From contig JAYKKR010000020.1 in assembly GCA_036971615.1 (NCBI GenBank), positions 673,229 through 737,228 of the forward strand: a stretch of 64,000 nucleotides of DNA, in the 5' to 3' direction. Shown here piece by piece: positions 24,755 to 38,178 of the stretch. The notes under the pieces were generated by a model, which saw only the letters and a program-made list of their open reading frames with translations, did no database searches and was not told the DNA's origin. The number at the start of each line of letters is the position of its first letter. Within the stretch, counting starts at the first letter, position 1. A program made the position numbers and the translations under genes. Source of the stretch: Amyloporia xantha (taxonomy: Eukaryota > Basidiomycota > Agaricomycetes > Polyporales > Adustoporiaceae).

Positions 24755-27700
24755 TCAGGATGTCCATGAAGGATCGGCCTCTTTCCCAAGCACGAACACA
24801 ACATCCTCCTCTTCTTCCTCTTCTCCCTCGCCTTCATCACCTTCCTCACCCTGGGGACTATCTGGCTTTGATAGTATATGTTGCTCGGTGAGCACTCCGG
24901 CAGCGGGAACGGAATCTGACTCCTGCACATCCCCAACGGTGCTTTTGGCTGCATTGGGTAAAACAAACTGCTCCCACTGGTGCATGCGCACCCAATCCTC
25001 CTTCACTTCAACCAGGCTGGAGAGTATGAGAACATCTTTGACCACTTGAAGATCCATCGTCAATTGCCTAACGCGCTTGAACGATGCTATGAGAGGAATG
25101 GATATCCATCCACTAGAATCCATCTAAATACATCACATCAATCGCTGCCCGAGAGAACAGTATGGCATACTTACCCGCTGTCGCAAGAAGAAATCCTGTG
25201 CCATGTTCTGCGGGCTCAGATAGTATTCGAGCTGGCCAAGGAGGTAATATCTGGTCATCTCTAGAGGGAATGTAAGTGAGGTGAGTGGCACTGGGAATGG
25301 CGGGGACGCCAGTGTACTCTGCTGAGGAGGATAGGGCGGATAGGCGGTGGGATAAGCCTCGTACGCTGGCGTGAAATATGTGGATAAAGGAGGCTGCGAA
25401 GGAACATAGTATCCGTTGAGATCGGCGGACAGTGATTGGGGTGGCAGCGGCGGTTGCGGCGGCGGCGGAGCGACAAAGGGTGGCTGCCGCGTCTGCGCAG
25501 CCTGATATGTGCTCCCTCCTCTCGAGTGAGTTCGTGGATGATACACACCCCTCCCACCAAACCCTCCACCCATTCCACGCCCTCTCCGCCCGGAGAAGCC
25601 ACCTCGCTCATAACCACCACGATCATGACTATAACCTCCACCCACCGACCCTCTCCTGGGACGTCCATAAGATTCTCTATCTTGATACCATTCTCGCCTG
25701 TTGCGCTCGTCTCCAGGTATGGGGAGCGGATAGCCGCCGCTTTTTCTCCCGAAGCCATAACCATAGTCCTTCACCTTCCACTCGTCGGCAGAGCCAGGAT
25801 CAGAGGCCGACAAGGGAGGCAATGCCGAAGGCGCGCTATTCATGGGTGAGTGAGCAGAAGAGAAACCGTTCGTCGTCGTCATAATAGGAGGCGGGCGGGG
25901 AGGCTGGGCATGGTAGGTTGCCCCTGTATGTATGGCTGGAACAGGCGGCTCTGTCTGTTCGGCAACGACATCGAAGGCCGGGATAGAACGCTGAATGGGC
26001 GCAGCATACCCCGCATTTTCTTCATGAGCCATACCCTCCGCCTCAGGATGCCTCGTCGTCCCAAATTCCCATTTAGTTTCACCAGAATCGGTCAAATCAA
26101 TTACCTTCATGCTCGCTTCGAGCTCCTCGACGTCTTTTTCCTTGCCGACGACAGCCGTCGCGTCAGCCACCATCCCACCGGCCTGCACCGAGGTCTCGGA
26201 CTGCTCCGAGGTGGATCTGACAACAGCGACTGCGGCATCGCCGACCACGAGCGTGCGCCCTTTCGACTGTGTACGCGTGCGTGATCGTATGCGCGTAGGC
26301 CCAGTTTCGCCGGGGGAAACACCGATGGCAAACGGAGCGGTCGGCTTCTCCCCAGCTTCGTCATTCTTCGCGACGTCCGCGTGTTCGTCGGCCTGAGTGC
26401 CGCCCACATCCAGGCCCAGCGCGTCTCCGTGTGGCGATGTGACCCTGGCCTCATTCTGATTCTCTGTTCCTACCATTCCTATGCTTCCAAAACTCAGCTC
26501 CCGTGCCCTCCGCCCTCTTTCCAACTCCTTTACTCCTTCGTCCTTCTGGCCGTCCTCCTGCGTTCCTCCGAGCTGGTCTTCCGGTCGAGTGTATGTTGCT
26601 GGAGGTGGAAGCACGAATGCGACATCACGGTATTCGATCGCTACCTCACTCTCACCAGGCGGTGGGGGTTGTGCGAGCATTGCAGGGGGCGGTAAGCCTT
26701 CCGGCCCTACAGGCGAGTGTGAAACGGGGCCAGTGTGCCAATACATGTACGGCTGATATGGGTAGTTGTACGGAGGATACACAGGATAGGGGGGTGCTGC
26801 ACCGTAGGGTGGGTGCATGGGCCCTTGTGCGCCGAGATGATTATACATTGTCGGAACCGGTGCGTTCATCGGCAGCGAATACGGTGACTGAACTGGCGAC
26901 CCAGAGGAATGAGGAGAATGATATGAACGTTGCGCACTCAGGGGCGGGGCTACAGGAGGAGAAGCATAATAAGGATGGACAACACCGTTCATACTGCCAA
27001 GATCCTGCTCGGCAGACCCCGAGCCCCTTGGTGCGGGATGAGCGGGATTGGATGGTAGGTTCCGATACGCCATTATGTTGCCTGGAATGAACTCATTCGC
27101 AGGTAACATGGGATAGTGCGTCTGAGGCGAGCCCGTCTGCGATGAGCGCATGCTGATGCTCCTGCTCGCAACACTCGACGGGCCGGTCCCCATGACTGAC
27201 CGCTGTCCTGTAGCACCGTCCTCCGGCAGACGCCGTCCATCCCGTGCAGATGGCACCGGTGGGCTCGAATGCGTACTCCCCGTTCTGCTTTGCGTCTGCG
27301 AATGTGAGACAGAGCCCGCGTGCGAATTCGATACAGATTGGCGGACACCTGAAACTGAGTGTGTGCGACTTTGGACTTGCGACCCCGATGCTGATGCAGA
27401 GGAAGAGTCTGCATGTGGATGTCGCGCATGTCCCTGCGGGTGGTGATGCGGATGGTGCGAACGATGGCGCGCATTTTGCGATCGGGCAGCGTCGGCGGCG
27501 GCTTGCAACTCGGCAGGCGGTATCGGCACCCATTTTGTCTTTTCACCTGTTGAGCAGCGCCAGAGGCGGAGCAGGACGGGGCCAGGATCAGTACCCATCA
27601 GTAAAGCGTCCGCGCAGCTATCCAGTGGCTTCAACGAAAGTTGAAGGTGGAAAGGGATGCGGTCTGAAGCACAAGGGAAACGACGCACTCTTACGGGATG

Positions 27701-28562
27701 TACCCTGCCCCTGTGAGCCTTCTCTCGACGCATCGCGTTCATGAACTCTTCCACTTTGCTCGGTCTCCTCCCTGCCTTTCCGATCCGCCTGCGCATGTCC
27801 ATTGTTCGCCTGGGTCACAGCCTTCCCTACCTCTGGCCATGTCTCCGCATCGTCCGCAGCAAGCGCTCGCGGTCGCAATACGGACGCATCCGCGTCCTCC
27901 CTCGTGTGATTATCCTTGCTGCCATTGGGCATCGTGGCTGCCGGTGATCTCTGGTTCGTCACATTTTGCAGTGCACTCGGATTTGACGACGACGCTACTG
28001 CGCTGGGCATATCGCTCTCGACTCCACGCAGAGACAAGGCTTGTGGTTGGCTTGACGTCGGACTAGACGATGATTTTTGTATTGAACCGGACACGGCTGA
28101 CCCTTGATTGGACCGTACCCGAGCCATTTGCTCCTCCTTCCGTCGATTCCACACATTCACCGCAGGCACTGGGGCAGGTTTGGGCGCAGAGACAGTTTCA
28201 GTCTGGATGACTGAGCCTGATGAGTCAACGGCCGACTGTTTTACGTCACCATTGACATTGCTAGCCGACTGCAGGGGCGACGACGGCCTCGAGGCTGGTT
28301 TGGCGGACGAAAGGACAGAAGATGCAGGGGTAACGTCGGTGCTGATGGGCGGAGAAGACTTCGCTACACTTGTGCTAGTGCTTGCAACTGTACTAGGCCC
28401 GGAAGCTGCGCTAGAGGTGCTCGCCGCAATCGCAGAAGCAGTAGACACATTTTGCGGACTGGTGCGGAGAGGATTGTTTGGACGAAGATTCTGCGCTTTC
28501 TTTGCGCGATCGGCATAGGAAAGGGGTGGATTGGGAGGTGCTGATGGTTGTGGCGACACCAT
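24755..28562 (-). CDS. La-motif RNA-binding protein, LARP1-like
   Basis: Three exons (28562-27695, 27546-25175, 25123-24755) join in frame to about 1202 aa. The N-terminus MVSPQPSAPPNPPLSYADRA and the next 300 residues are Ser/Ala/Pro rich. The second exon opens with EKTKWVPIPPAELQAAADAA, a LARP1-type block, followed by His-, Pro-, Tyr- and Gly/Arg-rich stretches (RGRGMGGGFGGRG) that could bind RNA. The La motif sits at the C-terminus, spanning the last intron: RYYLLGQLEYYLSPQNMAQD, FFLRQRMDSSGWISI, then SFKRVRQLTMDLQVVKDVL and VEVKEDWVR. The tail is acidic. Fungal relatives (Slf1, Sro9) are cytoplasmic mRNA- and ribosome-associated regulators of translation. The disordered parts are longer than in yeast but normal for basidiomycetes. 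Confidence 0.85.
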
Positions 28563-30032
28563 CGAGTCTCTGTGGGTCGATTTGGTAGAGTATCAAATGA
28601 AACGCGCAAGCCCTGCGGAGACAGTAAATCGATTGAGGTAGGGAAACAGACGATAGCAGCGAAGCCACGACCACCAGTTAAAAGTGCGGCTTTAAGTGAG
28701 CAGGATACACCAGAGATCCGAGAACAATTGCGCCTCAAGGACAAGCTCCCGACGAGGACGATGGTGGGGATAACCGAGGTGGGTGGGCGGAAAAGTACTG
28801 CTGAGCATTCGGGATCCGTCCTTTGATTACGTAAGCCGGGCCAAATAAGCTGTACGGCGGCCCAGCGTATCATCTTGTACAGCGCATTGTGCATTCAGGG
28901 CTGTGGCCAATATCTCGCCCAGTCGCTGATGCCGTGTATTTTCGACATTATTTCTGGAGGCCTGGCGACGGTATACTGCTTTCTTTCTTGCTCATGGGAT
29001 AACCGAAAATATGACACCAATTCCACGCAAGTACATACCGCCACAAACTTGAACCGCAGCGTGTGTTCATTAATTCCTGGCTGCGGGTTGGCGGCGGGGC
29101 AGTAAATCATTATTTTATATTGCTGTCCTTCTTTGACCGAGTGTCACGATAAAGCCCTCCCGCCAATACTCGAGATCCCGAACTCCTCGTGCCAATTGGG
29201 GTCCTGGGGAACACTTCATGCATGCCACTGAGGTTGCAGTCATCAATCGCGCAAACAGCTTCAGTCACCTTCTGATACACTTCGATGTCCGGATCTCTTA
29301 CCTAGCTTTTCAGTATCTTAAGCGGTGTCCGTGACGAACGGCCGCGGCAGAACAGCACTTGTAACGTTATGACACTCCCATATCCTTCCGTCAAGCATTC
29401 GAATATTGTCTCCACAGGCGCCCATCGACTCACGGACCTTGCTTGATATGTAGAGAAACCGTACGTGCAATCCTATGTCTCTAGCTGCTGATGTTGCCCA
29501 CAGGCGCGTCCCTTCGCGAGTAGTGCTTTAAATGCGGTCCTGGAAATGATCTCCATGCCACCACCCTGTATCCACTGTTGGCATACTGGTCAACGACGTC
29601 GTTTTCTGAATCTACCTCGTCTTCAACTGTCCTCTCGTTCTTGCGCTCGGTGTCGGACGTGGTGATCTTCTTCAAGGCTGAGCTCGCGTGGTGACGCGTA
29701 CTTTGTCGCGGTCACGTGATCGTGAAATTTGGACACCAACCTTACACTGTCCAGTGCTTACACGACTTTGCACGCATCTGAGTCCTCTAGGGATACACTG
29801 CAACTAACCACCTGCTACGTTATACGTGCTTCTTCCCTCCTGGAATTAGCCTCGCCTTTGTTTCAGTCCTGACTATTTGATGTGGGAGCGCGGTGGGTGG
29901 AACATTTCCACGTGCTAGTTGGCGGCGTCCCGGTGGGAAACATTCGGTTCCTTTGGATGCGACTTATCGGGACGTGTACACGGACGTATTCGCCTGTCGA
30001 CTTACAATTTCCGGGCTTTACGTTCGAGTAAC
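28563..30032. other. divergent intergenic region
   Basis: This is the promoter region between the LARP-like gene (minus) and the SDR gene (plus). Only short unconvincing frames were seen. Confidence 0.4.
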
Positions 30033-31550
30033 ATGGGTCTCTTTTCTAAGCCATTCGACCCTGCTTCCGACCTGCCAGACTTGACCGGAAGGGTGATCAT
30101 CGTGACCGGCGGAAAGTGAGTGCCCCGTCCCGCACGATTGGCGGGAAGGAGCTGATCATCTTTGTATTCATCGTACCACCTCAGCGGCGGGATCGGATAT
30201 GCGACCATCCAGCATCTCGCCCGTCGCGGAGCGAAGGTCTACATGGCTGCCCGGAACGCAGATAAAGCAACAGCGGCGATCAGGCGCCTCCAGACAGAAG
30301 GCCTGGCGCCTGGTAATGGCGAAGTGCTGTGGCTGGAACTCGATCTGAGTGACCCGCGTAAGGCAAAGGACGCTGCCGAAAGCTTTTTGGAGAAGGAGAC
30401 GAGATTAGACGTGCTCAGTACGTCTTGATCACCTGCAGTAGTGTTGCGCTACGACGGCTGATCGCTCGGGAAGTCAATAATGCAGCCATGTGAGTGCTGT
30501 GTCTGCAGGGCTGATTGGGTTGACTGGCAAGTAATCTCGTACCGCAGGCCGCGTGGTCCTTATGCAAAAACCCACGATGGTAGGTTCACCCAGTGTTGTT
30601 TCGCATACATATGGTGATGTCACGCATACGGTAAAGGTATACAGGATGCTATGATGGTCAAGTACGAACTCCTTTCCATTGTTTGTTTTCTCTATCTGAC
30701 GGCGTTGAATTGTAGCCATATCAGTCCATTTGTGTTCACCATGACTTTACTCCCGCTGTTATCAGAGACGACCAAAGACCCCCAGAAAGATGTCAGAATA
30801 GTTAATGTAAGCTTCATCTGCATGCTTATTGCCTTCTCCTTGCTTGTTAAATCCACGGGCAGGCATATTTACTCATTGCTCCATGGCTTAAGGTCTCTTC
30901 TGATGGTATGAGGTTCCTGCGACGTGGGATTCGCTTTCGCGATTTGGACGACTTCAACGACGAGCATAAAACCGGGTTGGCTCCGGACTTGGCAAGATAC
31001 TGTGAGTTTTGATATTGTAATCATCAGTCACTTGACAACAGAGTCCGTGATGGTGGCATAGGCCGCAGTAAGCTCGCCAACGTGCTATTCACGATGCAGT
31101 TGCAGAAGCGACTCGATGCTAAAGATATCCCCATCATCGTTATGGCTCTGAACCCCGGTCTGGTGTGCACAGGTCAGCCTGGGATCCTTTCCTATCCCCT
31201 CTTCTACTGATGCCTGGATGTGGCGTGGCGTTGGAAACGCGTAAGAGGGCGTGCAGAACGACGCAGCTTCTCAGTTGCCGATCGTCTCCCACATATTCAC
31301 GCTGATCGTTCGTACAATGTGGGCATCTCCTTCCCGTGGTGCATTACCCTCTGTGTTTGCTGCAGCCGCACCAGTAGTGCGGGAGCGACCACAGCTGTAC
31401 AAAGGCGCGTATCTGCAGCCGCCAGGACAACTGGGAAGTCCTCCCAACGCCGACGCGCTTAATCCTGAGCTAGCTCAAGAGTTGTGGGAAACGACAGAGA
31501 GGATCTTGATAGATATCGGCGTGCAGTTCCAAGGATTGCAACAGGAGTGA
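30033..31550 (+). CDS. short-chain dehydrogenase/reductase, retinol-dehydrogenase-like
   Basis: Nine exons join to 334 aa: 30033-30115, 30185-30417, 30474-30489, 30548-30579, 30637-30661, 30716-30806, 30893-31001, 31062-31172, 31246-31550. The classical SDR features are in order: LTGRVIIVTGGNGGIG (NAD(P)-binding TGxxxGxG), ARNADKA after the second strand, LDLSDP, INNAAM (NNAG-like), NHISPFVFTMTLLPLL, IVNVSSD with the catalytic Ser, YCRSKLAN (YxxxK) and LNPGLV. The C-terminal extension ELAQELWETTERIL is typical of fungal members that reduce aldehydes or ketones on lipids or secondary metabolites. The substrate cannot be told from sequence. Several exons are tiny (16, 25 and 32 nt), so automatic models may miss them. 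Confidence 0.9.
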
Positions 31551-31946
31551 TGGGTTCATTGCGGTAACATCTCTTGTACAGCGTCTGATCCAATCCACCG
31601 TAGTTAGCGCAGTAAATGATACAGTCCGTAGTGAGAACAAATTTGGTACCAATGTCCTTCATGTGCCCCTGAGGACAGTAGCGTAAGGATTCCTAAAAAC
31701 GTCCCCGGTGCTAATCTACAACCTAATAGAAGAGTATACACGAGACAGCGTATCGTATGTCGAATTAATACTTCCCTCCTGTGCTATCTATAGAACAAAC
31801 CTGATGTAAATAAGTTAAAGTAGTCGTGGCAGCGAGCGTGCACGCAAAGAATGTCGTGAGCCATGGAGGTAATTACCAGCATGATCAGTACGTCAGAGTC
31901 CACATTGTCCCAATGAGTCCGTCACGAGGCACCGCCTCCTCAACCC

Positions 31947-33483
31947 TCAGACCAAGAAAAGCTGACAGACGGCAAGCACCAGACCCAGCGATAGGGCTAG
32001 CCAGCCTTGCGTGTCGACACGTGCACCTCGCGCGCCCGACTTTCGCGCTTGCGTCGATTGACCGGTCGCCGAGGCTGGCAGTGTTGTTGAGGTACTGGCC
32101 GGTGGTACCACTCCGTCGGTATATGTGCGAACGTAGTTGACCTCGAAATACGCATTGTCGTAGTTGCTGCCGTTCCCCACCACGTTATCATAATACTGTA
32201 GAGTTCGCAGAAAGAACTCAGAGAGAAGCCAACGGAGATGACGAAAGGTACGCACGCAGGTATGTGTGGGACCCGCATTGTAGCATTGCGAGTCATAAAT
32301 ACCTGGAACGCCAGCCCTAGGCACGACAGATCCCGTGAACACGGATTCATTCCCGTCAGGCGACTGCATTGCCGGATAACAGCGGAGAAGGTTGGCGCTC
32401 ACCAGTCCCCACATAAGGTTATGTCAAAGATCAACTGTTGTGGCTTGAAGTACTCCGTGATATTGCACGAAGTGTTAGTAGGGTAACTTGCAGTAGGAGT
32501 GCCCCAAGCGGAGGGATCCATGGAAGAATTTGCCGTTGCGTTCGCGATCGAGGTTGGAATATCTGGCCGCTGCAACAGGAGATGAAGATCCACCTCGTTT
32601 GTCAATTCAAAAATAAACTCACGCTCCAGAACCACATGCTGTGACGGACCATAAGTGAGGCGCGCCCATTTAGAACTGAATCGGGCTTACTAGATTCCTG
32701 TAGCATCAAATTGGGTAGCAAAGACGCCACCACCCGCAGCTGCAAAGCCACTCCCATAGCTATTAGGCGCAGGCTCCCCAACCGTGCAGCCGGACCCAGA
32801 CCCGCAGTCATCATCGATGTTGTAACCGAGTTGGTTTGACGGAGTACCGTGGTAGCACCCTGCAGTCGTGTGCAGCGCCATCTGGTTGTTCGGCATGAGG
32901 TTGATGGCCTCAACAATGTCTATGATGCTGCGTCACTAGATTATCGACGTGAAACTAACTGCGCGCCCACTGACCAACTTCACCGCCCAGAGGCCAATCG
33001 GGTGCTGTGCTCCAAAATGCAGGCCATACAGAGCAGCCATACGGAATGTGAGTGAGGTCGACAATCCAAAGACTGCCAAAGTCGTAGGCTTCGTGCGTCG
33101 TGATTCGGACCTGAGAAATGGATCAGCCGCGCATTCACCAAACGGTGTGATCCACATACCGAATTGCGTCTTTCCCCCGCAGCTACGTTAGTAAAGTTGT
33201 CCACTCTAATAATCGTGCTCCCCTCGTTAGTAACATACGCCAGCCTATGCTCGGTCGCTGCAAGGGCGGTCAGGTACGTTACATTGCCTACTCGAACATT
33301 AACTCAGGCCCGATTCTAGAGCTGTTGACGACACGCACCTAATGTTAGATTGTCCCAGTTCCCGTAGAAGTCCCAACCCGTGAAGAATGTCTGTCCGGAA
33401 TAGTCATGTAGGAGCTCGTATGCGGCAGCTGTCCCAGCCCAAAACAGGATCACAAATGACAATAGATACCGAGGCATAAGCAT
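31947..33483 (-). CDS. GH16 beta-1,3(4)-glucanase-like secreted glycosidase
   Basis: A multi-exon minus-strand gene starts at the ATG at 33483 with a signal peptide ([15 protein letters not shown]) and then [25 protein letters not shown]. Later exons give [27 protein letters not shown], and the GH16 active site GGEVDIVEAIN, which spans an intron ending just before 32926 and contains both catalytic glutamates. The rest includes [56 protein letters not shown], and [15 protein letters not shown] Ser/Thr-rich linker and a C-terminal hydrophobic stretch ([18 protein letters not shown]) follow, consistent with a GPI or membrane anchor to the cell surface. The family hydrolyses beta-1,3/1,6-glucans in cell-wall remodelling. 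It looks intact. Confidence 0.9.
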
Positions 33484-35271
33484 AGTTGGAAACGGAACAG
33501 CCCTGAGGCGTTCTGGCTTAATGCCCAAGCGTAAGTAACGGACGTGGTAGGAGAAGAAGGGGGTTATGCGCAAGGTGAAAGGGGCGTGCCAACAGCGTCA
33601 AAGATTTGACTTTATGCTCTGTGGCGCTGCACATCTCGGTCCCTTATGGGACCCATGACGGACGAAAATGACCGGCAGCACAGATGCCAAGGGTAGCAGC
33701 GCCTGCAGCTAGACGTCCTCTGTCGGACTCCAAATCTCCCAGTCCATGAGGTCCGGTCCCGTCGAGGAAGGTTGCAGTCCTCATGTACAATCACGTGCTT
33801 TGCAAAGCGTGTCAGTTTTGGGGGTGTGCTGGGGAACCCAAGCCAACTTGTGATCAGCACTGGCGTTGAGAAGTATCGGTGCCATGGGATACAAACTCCC
33901 TCTCGTATGCCGAGGAGGACAACGGAGAATGCCCGTGCCCCTCTATCTGATCACTGATCGCGCGGCGTTTTCTCCCCGTCTGTCACGGAATGTAAACCGG
34001 CGCCAGATCTAAAGCGGCTCCGGACATCGCAGATGGCATAGATACCCCTAGAGGCCGTGGGGATGACTGTCGCGGAGGCGGTCCGGATCGCAGCATACTA
34101 ATTGGTAAGCGCATACCGTGCAATGAAACGAGTACAAAATCGTCCTACGGCCACAGGATGGAGAGCGACGCACCGGAATCAGATAAGACACGCTCTCAAC
34201 GCAATGAACGCTGGACTAGGAAGGACTGGAGACGCCATCCGGCCTCACGGCGGGTGAAGCCACTAGTCCATGGTGAAGATCGAGTGCTGCTTGGCAAAAC
34301 AGATATGCTGTCCGTCGACACAATGATAGCAATCCCGCACCAAATGGCGAGAAGACGAGCGTAGTGCCAAGCATGCCATATCGCCCATGTTCGTTCCCAT
34401 AGTAATTCGTGAGACGTCGAAGCAAACGCAGAGTGCCCGCGTGAGCATTTACTGAGGCGCCACGCTCAGGAGACACGCGCACATAAGTCGCGCAGTAAGT
34501 TGGCGTGACCCGACCAGGTCGGCAGAGCGTAGGATCTGTGCCGGTCCTCGCTGTGCCTGCAATGCATAGGTGATCGTAGAGGGACTGTGCAGAACCCCAC
34601 AGGCACATACCTTGCGCGTTCGATGGGCGGCGGAAGACTGAATGCACGTCAACATACCAACGCTCGTATAACTGTATACTGCGCGATGGCAGGCGGTGTC
34701 AAATCAATCCTGTGTCCCAACCGCGCATTGGTGCCTGGAAGAGAGGCTCCCAGACAAAGTTAAATGCAACAGATGTTTTATTGACATTGGACGTCGAGAA
34801 GGAGTTTAATACGACTCGCAGACTTCAGACGTGCCACTGGTAGCCAGAGTCGGCCGGAACATACTGTGATAAGCATCCGAGAAGTCACCAGCAGACCAGG
34901 TCACCATTCTGCAAACACCTTGCTAGTTTGGGCGGAGACCTTTTGCAGTTGGCGGTACTGGAACCGTTATGTTGAAACTAATTGCAGACCTGATACAATC
35001 GTCTTGGTCTCTGCGGTGTCGTATTTCACTGGTCAAATGTGTCACCACTCGGAATGGTATTCTTGCACCTTTACGACGTCAATTTTGGCCGTAGTGGTAA
35101 TCGTGTAAAGCAGCTGAAGCACTTGCGACATTGAAGCTCACAAGCGGTTGGATGAAACCGAGAGAGCCACCGACAGCCAACGACGCGCAACCGAAAGCGT
35201 CTCCCGGAGTTGCCCGATTTGCAAGCTCTCTTCACCACGGCCAGCAGGACGCAGCCTCAATTCTTTCAGCC
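33484..35271. other. intergenic, possible gene remnant on minus strand
   Basis: A 143-codon minus-strand frame at 34216-34647 has cysteine- and arginine-rich text with intron-like signals, but no domain or start could be established. The remainder shows nothing. Confidence 0.35.
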
Positions 35272-35683
35272 ATGTCTTAGTATGTCTTAGATTTACCAGT
35301 GAAAGCTTAAGATGCTGAACGATTGTCTCCAGCGTAATCCTTGGTCGTGCAATTAAAAACGAGTACCTCGCGCTCGGTACCATCTTCAGCGCGGTCGGCA
35401 TCGGCATGCTGGCCTCGGGCGGGAAGAAGGAGGCTCCTCCCACTCCAGGGAAGTCAACGCTGGAGCAGGTGAAGGAGACTGTCAAGTTCAATGCATCGTC
35501 AAGGTATGTCTGGTGGTCATTTCTACTTACCTCGCCTTCTGACGGCCTGCTTTTGCCAGCGAGGAAGAGGAGTTGTACGTGCATCCAATACTTTCTAATT
35601 TTCTGAACGGACTGTGACAACTGATCAGGATGAATAGCATCAAGAAGTTTGTAGCGGAAGCTGAGAAGGAGGCGAAGCACTAG
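35272..35683 (+). CDS. ATP19: mitochondrial ATP synthase subunit k (Atp19-like)
   Basis: Four small exons (35272-35279, 35333-35503, 35560-35574, 35629-35683) join in frame to 82 aa. The first exon has only eight bases (ATG TCT TA). The protein reads MSYVILGRAIKNEYLALGT, then IFSAVGIGMLASGGKK with a single membrane helix, then ETVKFNASSSEEEEL and a final KKFVAEAEKEAKH. This matches fungal ATP synthase subunit k, a small inner-membrane protein of the F1Fo dimer. In Neurospora and yeast the same arrangement of LGxAI, helix, SGGKK, SSEEE and xFxxEA is seen. The tiny exons make it likely to be missed by gene finders. Confidence 0.85.
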
Positions 35684-36553
35684 GGCGTAGGATGGCTATT
35701 ACTCTCGTCGCTGTGCAGACGTCATGCTCTGAAATAGATCCGCCGTCCTTACCAATCTCCTACTGCAACCATCGCATTGTTACTTCTGCTCAACAGGCCT
35801 TCTCGATTGAAATACCGTCAACGTCAAACAAGTAGCTAAGATCCCCAATGTAACGTGTTTCTATTTAGGAAGTCCCTTCGCTGTTCACATCTTGGTACCC
35901 GTCTGTGTCCTGGCGTCACACAATTGCGAGATAACCATAGAGCATATCTCTATCTAAGCATCTCAGAACAAAAGGTATCTGTCAATGTGGTCTTCGTATC
36001 ATTCGGGCTTACTGATACGGTGAATGTAGGTTGGACCTGTTCATAAATAATTCAACGCGTCATGAGAGAATGCCTCGAGCTGTCTGCTCGAGCTTTATGT
36101 GCCTCGAGCTTTTCGGAGACTTATCACAGGTCATTTTCCTGGTCCGTCTTAAATGCAGCTTGACGCAGACTGCATCGAAGCGCAGATGCCATCTCGTGGA
36201 CTATTGCAATTGCACAACTCTTTGGACGCTCATGGTGTCGTATCTCCATATTATCGCCCTGGCACTCGATCGGCTGTTCCGCTGTTGACCGAGTCAAATC
36301 GGTATCCGTGAGCGTTCCTGTCTAGAATGGTTCACATATCCAAGACGACCAGTTCGAAGAATTCTGGTCCCGGTTTCTCATGTCTATCTCATGACCAAGC
36401 CTACAGCCCGTAAGGTGGATCCAGAACGTCGGAGCTACTCCTACGTTCGACGGCCTGAAGTTCAAACTCTTATGAATCACCTAGAGGAGACTAGAGCGTG
36501 GCCGTTGATTTGAATTAGCGTGGTTCACTCATAGTATTGTTCGTAGTGCAGAC
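35684..36553. other. intergenic, no gene recognised
   Basis: Only short frames were seen. The left copy of a tandem duplication begins near its right border. Confidence 0.4.
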
Positions 36554-38045
36554 ATGCGATTGTATCTACCCAGTAAGAACGTCGAGTCAATATGCATCTT
36601 TTACGCGAATGGATTTCGGGCTGATATGGCCCTCTCAATTCTTAGAGATCATTTTCCAGTCTCCAGAAAGCTAGCCTCATTGATCCCGAAGAGCTGCCGG
36701 ACATTCAGGCAAGTGGCCCATGTCGTCTCTCCCTCTTCCATCATACTCAATGAAACCTTCCCCTCCTAGAAGTATACTCTCATATTTTACGAGTCCTCTA
36801 CGACGGTCATTCTGGCTATCACATGGATGTAATTTCATTCCTGTTTTACTCTGGGAGACAGTTTCTGTGTTGTGCAGGCTGAGTATGTCGTCGCTTTACA
36901 AGCTCGGCATCTCACTCGGCCATCACAATGGACCGCACACCGCACATTCTCTCCTCTGAGGGTCTTCGTACCTCAAAATGATCTAACCTGGAAAACGATC
37001 TGTTGTGATCAACATTTATATCAATGAGTTCATGCCTCCGAGCAGATTGGAAAGCGAATCCGAAACACCCACACTTTTGACATTGACATACATCTCATCC
37101 ACCTCTACTGATCCTGTCATACACACTCTTTCGAAGACGCCTGACGAGTAAACGAATGTTCGCAGCCGCGTTTATCATACGTTATTTCTTACTTACTATG
37201 AGCTCAGCAAAAACGCAACCAAGACCTCTCTCCCTTTCCGGTCCTAGACCTCTCCAGCTTGTCGATGGCAACGCATGTCCTTCACCCTCCACCTCTTCAT
37301 GTCCTTCACCGACAATCTGTGGGTTGTCTACACCACCTCCAACCGCGCGGAATGCCAAAGCGCGGCGACAATCGTCTATCTCATACTATCCGAGCGACAA
37401 CACTCCGACTTGGGATCCTCGATCACCGACCAATGTTGCGGCGCCACCTCTGAAGCGAGACCTGTCTCCGGGACAGAAGGAGCACGACCCAGCGGTAAAG
37501 GGGGACAGGCGCAGCCTTGGCTCAGTCGAATCGCAGTCGCAAAGAACGGAGCGGAGGCCGCTCACTCTGACGGAGAAGTACGTCTCGAATTTGTGTCACA
37601 TCGCGCACGTACTGACTCCGAATGCGCGTTGCAGACATGCGGACCTTCTGCAGTTTATCGCACAGAAGGAAGCAAAGTGTCTCGAGCTGCGGTCGCAGCT
37701 CGCTATGCACGAAACCGAACTTGCGCAGTTGAAGCGCGAGTGGGAGCGCATAGTGAGCCGAGGCATGGACCGCACCATCTCTGTATCACCGTTGACTTCA
37801 CCCAACTCGAATGTCGCTGCGCCCTCGCCCTGTACGAACGGGGTCGTCCGCGTCAGAGTGGACGTACGGCTACTCGCGTCAGGGCCGTGCAATCTCTCGT
37901 CATCCCCCGCGTCCACATCCCCGACGGTGCCAGTGCAAGTTCTGCCCGGGATCACGTCCGTCTCCCTCTCGCATGCATCCTCGAAGCGGGCTCGGGGCCA
38001 CGTGAACACTCAGAGCTCGTCCTCTGTGTCGACGGTAGTGTTGTG
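36554..38045. repeat. tandem duplication, left copy
   Basis: This stretch matches 39170-40260 in direct orientation: an upstream flank (CAGTAAGAA then GAGTCAATATGCA), a promoter block with GAGCAGATTGGAAAG, and the first two thirds of a gene including its 57-nt intron. The match stops at about 38035, close to the hAT remnant that starts at 38046. The shared intron shows this is a DNA-level copy, not retrotransposition. Confidence 0.85.
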
Positions 38046-38178
38046 CAGGGCCTGGCTTCGCCTGAAAGCCGGGGCGTGGGCCTGGCTTGAAGCAGCTCAG
38101 GCTTCAGAAATGATTCAGCCGAGTCGCACCCTTCAGCTCGGGCCTGGCCCGGGCCTCAGCCAGGACTTATATATGTAG
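37198..38178 (+). pseudogene. truncated paralog of DUF4048-like gene with transposon-derived tail
   Basis: Exons 37198-37577 and 37635-38178 give 307 aa. Up to about residue 260 the product is nearly the same as its neighbour at 39410-41087, including LTLTEKHADLLQFIAQKEAK and the coiled coil CLELRSQLAMHETELAQLKR. After VSTV the frame runs into DNA that begins CAGGGCCTGG, the end of a hAT element, which supplies about 45 new residues ending GLSQDLYM. The conserved C-terminal half of the neighbour is missing. It may still be transcribed, but I treat it as a truncated duplicate. Confidence 0.7.

Noticed and set aside
34216..34647. 143-codon minus-strand frame downstream of GH16
   Set aside because: It shows some intron-like signals, but no start, domain or continuous exon chain could be built, so it is noted only as a possible remnant.
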